A stretch of 64,000 nucleotides of DNA, taken from assembly GCA_029891385.1 (NCBI GenBank), contig CM057230.1:20464847-20528846 (forward strand). Direction: 5' to 3'. The notes below the pieces were generated by a model. The model was not told the origin of the DNA. It saw only the letters and a program-made list of their open reading frames with translations, and ran no database searches. Position numbers and translations under genes: made by a program. This document shows, piece by piece, positions 33,072 through 43,657 of the stretch; the first letter of the stretch is position 1; each line of letters starts with the position of its first letter. The stretch comes from Erythroxylum novogranatense. Lineage: Eukaryota; Streptophyta; Magnoliopsida; Malpighiales; Erythroxylaceae.

Positions 33072-33445
33072 TAACCAGTGAAGCATTAAGAAGTGTGGAC
33101 GCAGAATTTGTGAAGAGACTTGGCAATGGCGAAGAGTATCTGAAAATAATGCAGGTTAGGGCTGAGGCACTTAGTAGCAAGAAGGAAGTTCCATTGACCA
33201 TCACAAGTTGCTTGTTTCCATTTTATGAAATTGATTTTGGATGGGGACGTCCTCTGTCGGTTTCCTTTGGAAGATGGCCTATTGAAAATTTAGTTTTATT
33301 CATTCCAGCAAAAGAAAAAGATGGCATTGAGGTGTACCTTAACTTAACGAAGGAAGACATGTCCAAGTTAGAAAGAGACCCAGAGATTAACGCACTTGCA
33401 TCTCCAGACCGCACGATTTCCATCTCTCTCTTTTGTAGGCATTAA
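33072..33445 (+). pseudogene. BAHD acyltransferase C-terminal fragment
   Basis: The open frame reads TSEALRSVDAEFVKRLGNGE, then TITSCLFPFYEIDFGWGRPL, FGRWPIENLVLFIPAKEKDGIE and LTKEDMSKLERDPEINALASPD. DFGWG (33233-33247) is the structural signature of BAHD acyl-CoA-dependent acyltransferases, which acylate alcohols or amines in plant secondary metabolism; the text around it is closest to the vinorine-synthase-like group. The catalytic HxxxD half is absent, so no enzyme can be made. It ends at TAA 33443. Immediately upstream is the L1-3 insertion and, beyond it, eIF3B sequence. Confidence 0.88.
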
Positions 33446-33656
33446 TCTCCTGGAATTAGGCGATTATGGTTTAGCTGCCAGACGTTTCTAGGTTTTTTGC
33501 ATCTGTAATTTTGTTACATTGCTTTTATTAAGAATTGGGAAGGTGAGCATTGAAACTAGTAAACTGTCCCGTTTTTACCGTAAGGCATAATTTTAAGGCA
33601 CGTAAATAGTATTTTAAAAAAAAATATATAAAAGGAAGATTGTATACAAAAATCAA
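33446..33656. other. Short spacer
   Basis: Could include the 3' flank of the BAHD fragment. No feature seen. Confidence 0.4.
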
Positions 33657-34545
33657 GCAACATCTCTTTCTTACAATCTTTACTTTATTTTTGAATTTAT
33701 TGCCTTAATAACCCTGTGTTATTCAAAAGTTGCTAAAAAAATTTTGACATATAAAAATTAGCAAAAAAAACCCTGAGTTGAAATTTTATTAACTCACGTT
33801 CTCAAGCGTGGAGGAACAACACACGGATAAGGGTTTTTTGCAAAAAATTAAAACATAAGGTTAATAGAGTAACATTTTATATCTCGGGGTTTAATTAGCT
33901 ACTTTATAATATGAGAATTATTCTGACAATTTTGTCCTTTATTTTCGATTGATTGATTGAGTTTAATTTAAATTTTATTGCATTTTTTCATTTAACTGGA
34001 AATTAATTAAGTATCATTGTTAAGTTACAAAATGTTTTCTTAAATTTATTAACCCCTAATTCAACCCCTCTTAGGTGCAATTCGGGACATAAACAACTTA
34101 TGCTCAGTGCAAAGGTTACTTGGAAGAAGTAGTGAATAACATATCTACCAATATGATCAATAGAGATCTTCGTATGGGATCAAAAAGTAAATCATGAAAA
34201 CAATAATAAGATAAAAAACATACTAAAATTTGATACAAAAAATTCATATGTCAACTAATCCATCAACAACACATCTGATGATGATGGGAACTTTGTAGGC
34301 AACAATATTATATGCTAAAAGGTTGAACATGGATACAAACAACAACAACAATACTCAGTGAGAGTCCCGTTGAAATGTAGGGTCTGGAGAAGTCTAATAA
34401 TACTCATGCTTACTCATAAATATTAGAGAGGTTATTTCCGATAGACCCATACATAATGCAAATTAATAATAATACGAAATATCAATAAATACGTATAACT
34501 AAACATATAGAAATATGTAATACAATACCTATAGAATATGGTCAA
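33657..34545 (-). mobile_element. RTE LINE 3' end, copy A (5'-truncated)
   Basis: Shares its 3' terminus (CAACATCTCTTTC on the plus strand) with copies B (34551) and C (46144), and is colinear with them up to about 34542, apart from a 245-bp insertion. It contains the internal (CAA)n run at 34337-34350, read as (TTG)n on the coding strand, with the TCTGGAGAAGTC words typical of plant RTE 3' UTRs. No coding part remains. Confidence 0.75.
33683..33945. mobile_element. 245-bp MITE, MULE-like, with 9-bp target duplication
   Basis: Insertion 33692-33936 is flanked by CTTTATTTT at 33683-33691 and 33937-33945. Copies B (near 34580) and C (near 46170) carry the uninterrupted site with one CTTTATTTT, i.e. 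empty sites. A 9-bp duplication is characteristic of Mutator-like elements. The terminal inverted repeats are weak: both ends carry ATTG(C/T)C..AATAA-like words. Confidence 0.75.
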
Positions 34546-34550
34546 CTCGC

Positions 34551-36243
34551 AACATCTCTTTCCTACAGTCTTTACTTTATTTTGATTGATTGATTGAGTT
34601 TAATTTAAATTTTATTGCATTTTTCATTCAATTGGAAATTAATTATCTTTGTTAAGTTACAAAATGTTTTCTTAAATTTATTAACACCTAAGCATTTCAG
34701 GACTTAAACAATTTATGCGCAGTGCAAAGGTTACTTGGAAGAAGTAGTGAATAACACATCTACCAATATGATCAATAGAGATCTTCATATGGGATCAAAA
34801 AGTAAATCATGAAAACAATAATAAGATGAAAAACATACTAAAATTTGATATAAAAAATTCATATGTCAACCAATCCGTCAACAACACATTTGATGATGAT
34901 GGGAACTTCGTAGGCAACAATATTATATGCTAAAAGGTTGAACATAGATACAAACAACAACAACAACACTCAGTGAGAATCTTGCTAAAATGCGGAGTCT
35001 GGAGAAGTCCAATAATACTCATGCTTTCTCCTAAATACTAGGAAGGCTGTTTTCGATAGACCTATACATAGTGCAAATTAATAATAATACAAAATATCAA
35101 TAAATATGTATAACTAATCATATAGAAATATGTTATACAATACCTATAGAATATGGTAAAAATTAACAATACAAGATAAAATACATAAATAAATACATAC
35201 ACTAGGACAAAAAGGGAGAAGTACAAGAAGACTAAGTAAGGAACTGCATAGGCTAAATGATTATGAGAGAAGTACTACCCAATTGAAATATTAAGGCTAT
35301 CTATAAAATGAATAAGTTGAAAGAAAAAAGTTTAGAGGATTTAAGTGAACGATAAAGACCTGCTACATGATATATTTTATCCGTATCTTAATATGCCAAA
35401 GTTTTCTATTGCCGGACATGTCTTTGGTAAGTTCCAGCAAAGTCATATTATCCTTGATTACTTTGCCTCAGTTCTTCTTAGGCCTCTTTTTTTTTCCCTC
35501 TTACATAAGTAATATTTTCTAGCATCTTTTCACTGGAGCTTCAAAATATCTCCTTTTAACATGTCCGAACCCTCTTGTCTCTCTTAACTTATGATTAATA
35601 TTGGCCACCTTAATTTGTCTCTTACTAATATATTCTTAACCTTATCTCTTTTAGTAAGGTTACATATCCAATAGAGCACCCTCATCTTCGCAACCATTAG
35701 CTTACGACTATGCACTTGTTTGATCAGCCAACACTTTATCCCATATAGCTTAGTTGACCTAATCACTAAATGATACAATTACCTTTGAGCTTGAGTGATA
35801 TCTTCTTGTCACACAAAACCCCTACTACACTTTTCCATTTAAGCCATTATGATATGATACGATCTCTCCATTGCTTTGAATGATATACCTTAGGTACTTA
35901 AAACACTCTTTTCGATGTATAACTTTTGAACCAATCTTTACCTCCATATCAAAATCCACCCTATGGCCTGAAAAGATACACTCTAAATACTCAATCTTAG
36001 TTATGTTCAATTTAAAATCCCTCGACTTTGACGTATACTTCCAATGTTCTAGCTTAATATTGACACCCTCTTTTGTCTTATCCACTAAGATAATATCATT
36101 AGCAAACCATATACATCAAGGTACATCCCTTTGAATATTGTTGGTGAGCTCATCCATCACTACTACAAATAAAAAAAGGCTTAATAAGGAACCTTGGTGT
36201 AGCCTAATATTGATAGAAAAATTTTCTATATCTCCTCCTATCA
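34551..36243 (-). mobile_element. RTE LINE, copy B (5'-truncated)
   Basis: The minus strand gives FSINIRLHQGS (about 36185-36220), ANDIILVDKTKEGVNIKLEHW (about 36035-36095; the catalytic DD degraded to ND), EYLECIFSG, VIHRKECFKYLRYIIQ, then LYGIKCWLIKQ and KMRVLYWIC (35640-35750), the order of an RTE RT C-terminal half. A long 3' UTR with an internal (CAA)n run at about 34953-34967 follows. It is 5'-truncated near 36243 and ends at 34551, directly beside copy A. Confidence 0.82.
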
Positions 36244-37491
36244 TCATTATTTAGCCATTGTTGTTTTGAAGTTTGTTTGATGACCTTTTTGTCACCCTTT
36301 AATGTATACGTTTTCAAATGTTCATAAGGTTATGTCTCAAGCATGATGCGATTTTGATCGAAAGAAAGTCACGAATGTTCATTTTATATTTTTTTGGGTT
36401 AACTAGAATGTAGTGGATTGAACAATTTGTAAATGGGTTTCTATAATATAGATCACGTGTTAGCTTTTACACAAAATGGATTTTGCTTTGTAGATTTTTT
36501 AAATTACTTATGTATTAATGAAAATGGTATATCTCTTTGCCTTCCATATTTTATGGAGAATAAAACATTTATGTTGCTTTGATAATAAGAGATTGTATGT
36601 GTTTAAATTATTTATTTCGATATTCACTTTTTAATATCATGATATATTTTTATCATAAAAATAGTGAAATTGTTGAACCAAAGGAGGTTATAATTCATGC
36701 TTTGATAATAACAAAGCATAGTTACTACCAATGGTTTATTTTTGATGTCTTAAAAAAGCAATACAAAATGAAGTTAAGAAACAAGTTACGGAGACCAAAT
36801 ACATTCAAGTTAAGGAGACAAAGATCAAGGAAGATCAATATACAAAATTCTATAAATTTACTTGTAATAGTTCTTATATCTCCTACTTAGTTATTTTACT
36901 GCCTAAATAATGCTCTTTATATATAAGCATATCATGTTTTAAATTTAATAAATAAATCTTTCCTTTTATTAAAAAAATAAAATTTTCATTGTAAAATAAC
37001 CATTGATTTTTAGAATACTTTTGAAAGACTTTTGGAACATTTTAGTATAAAGTTTTGGTCATGAAGTATATTATATCTTTGAAAAAAATTTTAAAAAAAT
37101 TTGGAAATGATATTTTAATATATATTGGTCGACCAATATGTAAGTATGACTAATTAATATAGTGTTTCCATAGACATTGATCAACCAATGTCCAGGTTTG
37201 GTTGACCAATGTATCAAGAGTTTTAAAAAATTGTGTCCTAAGATAATGTATACAACATTAATCAATACATTGGTCAACCAACTTGGCATATAAGTTGAAT
37301 GCGTCAAATGTTGACCAATGTTATTGTTTCTAGATATTATAATGGCTAATTTTGTATCCAATGATGTTTTGAAGCAAGTATAGATATAAATGCTTGGAAT
37401 TTGATTGTTGGACATCGTTATGACATTTGAGGATTACAATATCACATTTACAAGAGTTTTGAACGTTTACAAGCATTTAAGAAGTGAGTGA
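36244..37491. other. AT-rich region without a recognised gene
   Basis: No gene found. Contains a cluster of TTGGTC-ACCAA palindromic words at 37122-37320. Confidence 0.5.
37122..37320. repeat. Cluster of TTGRTCRACCAA palindromes
   Basis: A perfect 18-bp palindrome ATATTGGTCGACCAATAT at 37122-37139 is followed by variants near 37175-37190 (CATTGATCAACCAATG), 37198-37211, 37268-37280 and 37310-37320. Five occurrences fall in 200 bases on both strands. Confidence 0.7.
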
Positions 37492-37787
37492 GGGGGATGT
37501 TGGTTCGCAGGAGGAATAGTAATAGGAATGAGAATGAATATAGTAAGGAATAAAAATAGATATTATCATTATAATTACGATGGTTGATTAAGAGAAATGA
37601 ATGATTACTATTACCATTGACGTGGTTGGTTTGTAAAAATATTGAGAAATAAAATTTATTATAATTAATTTTATTGTAATTAATTAATTACAATATATTG
37701 ATAATTACAATATTTTAATTAATGAATAAATTATATTTTAATTAATTATATTGTAACTAATTAATTAATTATATTTTAAATAATAAT

Positions 37788-39487
37788 TGATAAGTGCATA
37801 TTTGTTCAATATTTATGTTTTAATCATCCCTTTTATTCCTCTTATTGATGCAATTATTGGGACTTAATTTGATTTAATACTTTCTTGTAGGAAATTATAA
37901 ATTTTGCATGATGGAGGAAATTAAAAGGACAAGCAATACTGAGGGAGAAGCAATTAAAAGAAAAAATAAAATAAAACAAGAGATGATCTGCTGCAGAGGA
38001 GGGAAAGAAATGCAAAGACAAGACCAAGGTTTTAAAGAGGAGTCGATGTGGCGTTAAGGAGAGGCGTGGAATAAATGAGACAAAGGCAAAGAGTAAAAGA
38101 AGAGGCGCAACATTTTTTGAGGAGGACGACGACAAGAACGTAAGGACAAGAAGAAAATAAAGGATTCACGCATAATACAAGCGAAGATTGAGGAATTACG
38201 TTGGACTGGAAAAGAAAAAGACGCAAGTAGGGCCCACGGAAATTTAAGGGACTGATGTGGAAATAACGAGGGAGGAAAAACAAAAAAGGCTGGAGCACAA
38301 GACTGGAGGGCTGGTGGCGTTGAGGAAAAACATAAGGAAACTCACGCAGGAAAAAAAAGCAGACGCAAAGATAGGGGATTCTTTGGGCTGGCACTTAGGA
38401 GGTGGACTGATCTGGAGGAGGCCCACACAAGTGAGGAAAGTTTGGGCCTGGCAATTGAAAGATAAAGAAGACAAAACCTAGGTTGGAAAAAAAAAAGCAC
38501 AGGCAATTACCGCAAGAGGATTTGGTACGCAGAAGGCCGGTGGTCATACCGAAAAGAGGAGGATGACCTTGCGCACCACAAAGGACGATAGGGAGGTTTT
38601 CTTAGTTTTTCTTCTTTTCTTTATTTCTAGATTATGTTAATTAAGAACTTTGTTAGATTTAAATTTCGTTATGAGTAGCTAATCTGTTTTAGTCGGGGAA
38701 TTCCAATTATTATGCTTTGACTCGTGAGACTATTGTTCATAATATTTGGTTTATAATATTCGTACTGTTTCTGATTTATTGTCATTGTTTATTAATTGAT
38801 TCTGCGATTGAGGCCTGATTGTAGAGTTAGTTAATTTACATATCGCCAACTGATTTACTTGGTGGAGTCTAGCTGGGTGATCGGTGTTTGTGGCAATTGG
38901 CACTAGGGCATAGTATTTGTCTGATTTTGTGTGGAGAAACTTGCGATCTAACTAGATGAAGCATGAGTCGGTCACGTGGTCGATTAGGTTAGTGTTTCTT
39001 TAGAATTTAATGTTGTTAATTAATTGAATCTCGGAGAGAGTCTCAAGAGGTTATTAGTTAATTAGGGAATAGTCAAAGGAGTTTCGCGACTATTCTAAAA
39101 TTAAGAAAAACGAGGGAGCCAGAGGTAGTTGGTAACTATAGCTAACCTATTATTAAACCAAAGAAAATATTTGAGTTGATGATCGCGGTCTAAGCATAAT
39201 TAGGAATTTCCTGGCTAAGTTGTCGTTTATTGAGTTTATCAATTTTATTTGCATTCTTTGTTGGTTATTGTTTTATTAATTTGCGTTAATCTTTTATCAG
39301 TTGTTATTTCAATTAGTAGTTTTAGTCTAAAACTTCAAAACCCCCTTTTAATTATTTTCATTCGTTCTTTGGCATTTGAATAAAATCAATTGTTCCATTC
39401 TCTGTGGATCGACCCCATTTACCACTGTGCGCAATTTATTTTCGTTTAGTGTTTGGGATTTATTTTTGGTGGATTCGACACCCATCA
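37788..39487 (+). repeat. Element 2 5' LTR
   Basis: 1700 bp, TGATAAGTGC ... ACACCCATCA. Shares its first ~130 and last several hundred bases with the element 3 LTR but has a different middle, so the two are subfamilies. Confidence 0.93.
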
Positions 39488-39492
39488 AATTT

Positions 39493-39510
39493 TGGCGCCG
39501 TTGCCGGGGA
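39493..39510 (+). promoter_or_regulatory. Element 2 primer-binding site
   Basis: TGGCGCCGTTGCCGGGGA, five bases after the LTR, Asp-tRNA type as in Athila elements. Confidence 0.88.
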
Positions 39511-39540
39511 GTGGTAACTAATTGATTTTGTTTTGTTTTA

Positions 39541-40860
39541 TGCCTAGGAACATTCAATGCGGAGATTCCATCTTATGCGACCCGAGATCGAAAAGACTGC
39601 TAAGAGGCTAAGGAAGTTGAGCAAACTAAGGAAGAAGCAAGGAAAAGCTAGTGGATCACAGACCCTGGTTGAGTCGGATACTGAAACGGAATACGAAGAG
39701 GAGATTGAAGTTGAACAGCAGACTGACGGGAAGCTTAACCGTGACCACGCGCAAGATATGGCTCTCAACAGAACACTCCAGACTTGGTAGACCCATCAAG
39801 CACAAAGATCCGCTATGCATAGAATTTCCAGAACTTCAAGAAGGGTTCGAATTGAAATCCGGACTCATCCACTTGCTGCCCACCTTCCGTGGTCTGGAAA
39901 ACGAGGATCCGAATAAGCATTTGAAGGAATTTCACCTCGTCTGCACTTCCATGAAGCCCATGATGTTACGGAGGACCAAATCAAATCGAGAGCTTTTCCA
40001 TTCTCGCTACAGATGCGGTAAGGATTGGCTCTACTACCTACCTCAGGACAATCAACACTGGAAGGATGTCTCGGTAGTTTCTAGAAAAATATTTCCCAAA
40101 GATCCCGAGCCGCCAACATCAAAGTGAGAAATCTGTGGCATTAAGCGGAAAGATTCAGAGAACCTCTACGAGTACTGGGAGAGGTACAAGAGAATTTTGG
40201 CAAGCTGCCCGCAACATGGCATATCCGAACAATTGATTATCCAAGATTTCTTCGAGGGTCTGATTCCAATGGGCGTAGAATGATGGACGCCGCAGTGGTG
40301 GGGCCATTGTCGAAAAACCCCACCGAAGCCCGGAGTTGATATCAACCATGGCAGCAAACTCCAGCAATTGATGCTTTCGGCAAGATATACCGCTGAAGGT
40401 GAATGAGGTAAATGTTACTTCTCTTAATGAGGTCAAATCTTTGCTAACAACTTTGGTCGAGAAATTGAATGTAGGTACTCCTCCACCGCGAGGCGTGTGG
40501 CATCTGCACCGCCTAGCTCACCCAACCGATCGTGCCCAACACTCTACGATGAAATATCGGAGAATGTGAATGCTATTGGGTTCCAACGAGGCGCTTGATC
40601 CCTATTCAAACACCTACAATCCGGTTGGAGAAGCCACCCAAATTTCGATTATGCTAACAACCAACCGAACCAACAGAACTTCTATCAAAGACCACCACCA
40701 CTGATGACCTTGAGCTCGGGTAAGCCTCTTGAAGAAATTGTCCATATGTTAGCTACTAATCTGCAAAATTTCAACAGACACCGCAACTAGATTTCAAAAG
40801 CTAGAAGAGAGCATGAAGACCTAGAGACTCAAATGAGTCGATAGCATCCTCCGTTAGCGA
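39541..40860 (+). pseudogene. Element 2 gag, multiply frameshifted
   Basis: The start MPRNIQCGDSILCDPEIEKT (from 39541) and KRLRKLSKLRKKQG leader are clear. ELKSGLIHLLPTFRGLENED is found in another frame, then AFPFSL, YEYWERYKRILA-like text and the protease-linker. Compared with the element 3 gag there are many 1-4 base deletions, for example around 40015-40110. These destroy the frame. Capsid function is lost unless the indels are consensus errors (see findings). Confidence 0.78.
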
Positions 40861-41080
40861 ATGGAGACTCAAGGCAAGCCGCCGTCTCGGACACTCGACC
40901 CGAGGCATAATGTGAGCGTGATCTTCTTAAGAAGTGGTAAGGAATTGCAATCTCAGTCGACAGAACCTAAACGTGACCACGTCCGGGGTTCCCAGCAAAA
41001 AACAGAAGTCGAAAGGAGCTTACACGTGACCACATCTGAGATTCGGTCCAAATGGAAATTCTCATAAACCCAAACCTTTA

Positions 41081-41953
41081 GTGGTTCCACCCCCATTCCC
41101 CCAGAGGTTGGCTCCGAACAAGAAAGAAAAGGAAGATAAAAGTATCATGGAGTTATTCCAAAAAGTTGAAGTAAACATCCCGCTCCTAGAGGCCATTAAA
41201 CAGGTTCCGCGCTACGCCAAATTCCTTAAGGAATTGTGCACAAACAAGCGTAAGTTGACAGGTAATGAAAGGGTGAGTGTGGGGGAGAATGTTTCAGCTG
41301 TCTTACAGAGGAAACTACCTCCTAAGTGTCGCGACCAAGGTATGTTTTCCATTCCTTGCAAGATTGGGAATATTGGTATAAGTAAGGCTATGTGCGACTT
41401 AGGAGCCTCTATTAATGTGATGCCTTTATCTGTTTATACTTCCTTGGGTCTTGGTCCATTGACTAGTACTGGAGTTATAATTCAATTGGCGGATCGATCG
41501 ATCGTCTATCCTGAAGGTGTTTTAGAGGATGTGCTAGTTCAAGTTAATGGATTAATTTTTCCTGCTGATTTCTTTGTTATTGATATGGGAAATGATAGTT
41601 CATCTAATTCTTCTGATATCTTGTTGGGTAGGCCTTTCCTCAGTACGGCTAAGGCAAAGATAGATGTGCATAGTGGCTCATTGACTTTAGAGTTTGATGG
41701 TGAAGTGGTGAAATTCAATGTGTATGATGCCATGAAACATGCTGAAGAAGTGTCTTGCGTTTATAATGTTGATATCATTGAAGATTTGACTCATGAGGTT
41801 TTTCCTTTAAATCATGATGATGAGTTGAATTATGCTTTGTGTCATAGGATATCTGATGATGGAGTTAAGAGATTCTTGATCGATCACCAAGTTTCGATGA
41901 TATACTTGATGAGGCCCCAAAGCTGGAGCTCAAAACGCTTCTCGAGCATTTGA
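41081..41953 (+). CDS. Element 2 protease region (open for 290 codons)
   Basis: Uninterrupted frame with PPPFPQRLAPNKKEKED, VEVNIPLLEAIKQVPRYAKF, KELCTNKRKL, IPCKIGNIGISKAMCDLGAS (catalytic aspartate in DLGAS, about 41394-41411), INVMPLSVYTSLGLG, IQLADRSIVYPEGVLEDVLV, DILLGRPFLSTAKAKIDVHS and LTLEFDGEVVKFNVYDAMKH. This is the retropepsin-type protease with its flanking linkers of an Athila-group gag-pol; it would process the polyprotein. It ends with SDDGVKRFLIDHQ. In another frame EHLKYAYLGDGETLPVIISS and RVLREYREAIGGTIADF (to about 42086) reach the edge of the RT, which is absent. Confidence 0.85.
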   Translation: MVPPPFPQRLAPNKKEKEDKSIMELFQKVEVNIPLLEAIKQVPRYAKFLKELCTNKRKLTGNERVSVGENVSAVLQRKLPPKCRDQGMFSIPCKIGNIGISKAMCDLGASINVMPLSVYTSLGLGPLTSTGVIIQLADRSIVYPEGVLEDVLVQVNGLIFPADFFVIDMGNDSSSNSSDILLGRPFLSTAKAKIDVHSGSLTLEFDGEVVKFNVYDAMKHAEEVSCVYNVDIIEDLTHEVFPLNHDDELNYALCHRISDDGVKRFLIDHQVSMIYLMRPQSWSSKRFSSI

Positions 41954-42059
41954 AATACGCATATTTAGGTGATGGTGAGACTCTGCCCGTGATCATTTCC
42001 AGCATGCTCGACGACCTGGAAGAGGAGAAACTAATTAGAGTGCTTCGAGAGTACAGGGA

Positions 42060-42175
42060 AGCAATTGGTGGGACCATTGCTGATTTCCAACATCGAGACG
42101 AGGGTTAACATCGAAACGAGGATCGTCGAGCCTAGGACGTTAAACAAGGGCGCTAATGGGAGGCAACCCATAATT
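42060..42175 (+). other. Element 2 internal deletion junction
   Basis: RVLREYREAIGGTIADF ends at about 42086 and the text CAACATCGAGACGAGGG begins at once, followed by GACGTTAAACAAGGGCGC..GGGAGGCAACCCA, the conserved word that in intact Athila elements lies behind the integrase. RT, RNase H and integrase are lost entirely. The same join occurs in element 3 near 59175-59195 (minus strand). Confidence 0.85.
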
Positions 42176-43657
42176 TTTATTTTATTTTATTTTTCTTTCT
42201 TTTTTTTTGCTTTGTTTTGTGTTCTTTTTGTCTCGTTTGTTTCCTTCTTTTTCTTTGTTTTGATCTTTTCCCCTCGTTCCTTGTGTTTTTCAGGTGATTT
42301 GACGTTGGATCAATTCGGAGTTCTTGGATTACAGCTGGCGGGAGTCCTCTATATGATCATATGTTGGCTCTCGTCCCTCACTGTACTAGCTATACCCTAC
42401 TGGCGGGATGCCTAAACGAGCTCACATATAAGCCCTCATCTTCTCTCCAGATTCAGGGAAGTCCTCAGTTTACCTTTTCATTTACTTTTACGTTGAGGAC
42501 AACACATGATTTAAGTGTGGGAGGTGATTTATAGCTTTTGAGATGCATGCTGTTTTTGTTTGATGCATTACTTTGGGCCGTACCCTTCGCTGCTTTTTGC
42601 TGTTTTTGGACTTTTAACTGTTGATGCCGTGGCAGACTTGAAAAAAAAAAAACCTCTTTTGCTCCATTTTGCTTGATGAATTGTTGTGCCTTAGGTAATG
42701 GTGGATTGTTTTAAAGGAGTCGAGAGTATGGTTGAGTCCCTTGTTGCTTAATGTTAATTAAATGTTAATGATTTTGTCCTATTTGTTGAAGTTAGAGCTG
42801 AGTTAAGTGGTTAGAATTAAAAAAAAGTTTGTGTGATTAATCGGTGCCTTTCTTGTCTAGAGTCATGTTAAGCTTAGAAGTTGAGTTGGTATATGTGTTG
42901 AACTTTGGATTGATGTGGGAAATTATGGTGAGAAAGGGAATGAAGAATAAAAATATAAAAAAAAGGTGTTTGATTCGTTCCGCCAATCACCAAAGGTGGT
43001 TGTGAGCGAAGCCAAAAATCCGTCTAAAGGTTGGGCGGGACTGAGTAACCGGGCGACATTCATCACAAATGTTTGCGCTCGCGTAAAAAAGTCTCGGACA
43101 ACTAACGTGTGAGGCAATTAACTACTCCTCTGATTACTCGAAAAGGAAAAAAAAAAGAAAAAAAAATTGTGAAGAATCTGAGTAATCACGAGTAAGGCTG
43201 AAGCCACTTGGCGTTGTGATTGGTTGAGTAACCGGGCGACATTCATCACAAATGTTTGCGTTCGCGTAAAAAGGCCAATGACAATTCCGAGCAAATTATA
43301 GCTAAAAGCACCTAATCAATTAATCAAGATTAACCTGATCTTCCCATAACTACCACATAAATTCGGAGTTCCTCATGTATACTAACCACGATAAGTGAAG
43401 TGTGTTTTCTGAAGCGATTGGTTTTAATTAAAATTGGTAATTCATGCATGCGCTTCAATTTGCATTCAGGCTTGTGTCTTCTCGTGTGGGAAATTTGTTG
43501 CATTTATTTGACATTTCGTTGACATTGGGACAAGATTGCGCTCTTATTCCTAGTTTACATTACCTCTGTGCATGTTTCATTTATTGGAGCGGTTTTTCAT
43601 TGTGTCTTAGTTCTCTTTTATGCTTGAGGACAAGCATCGTCTAAGTGTGGGGAGATT
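42176..43657 (+). other. Element 2 3' non-coding region
   Basis: Holds two copies of a GTTGAGGACAA...TAAGTGTGGG(A/G) module (42491-42524 and 43624-43655); the second is the genuine polypurine tract before the LTR. It also has a 48-bp direct repeat (43042-43089, 43225-43272; TGAGTAACCGGGCGACATTC start). No ORF with known homology. Confidence 0.75.
43042..43272 (+). repeat. 48-bp direct repeat pair in element 2 3' region
   Basis: Units 43042-43089 and 43225-43272 differ at about one base. The pair is conserved on the minus strand in element 3 (57966-58013 and 58143-58192). Confidence 0.88.

Noticed and set aside
42065..42415. 116-codon ORF at the element 2 deletion junction
   Set aside because: Runs through the poly-T-rich 3' non-coding region; created by the deletion and not conserved in frame in element 3.
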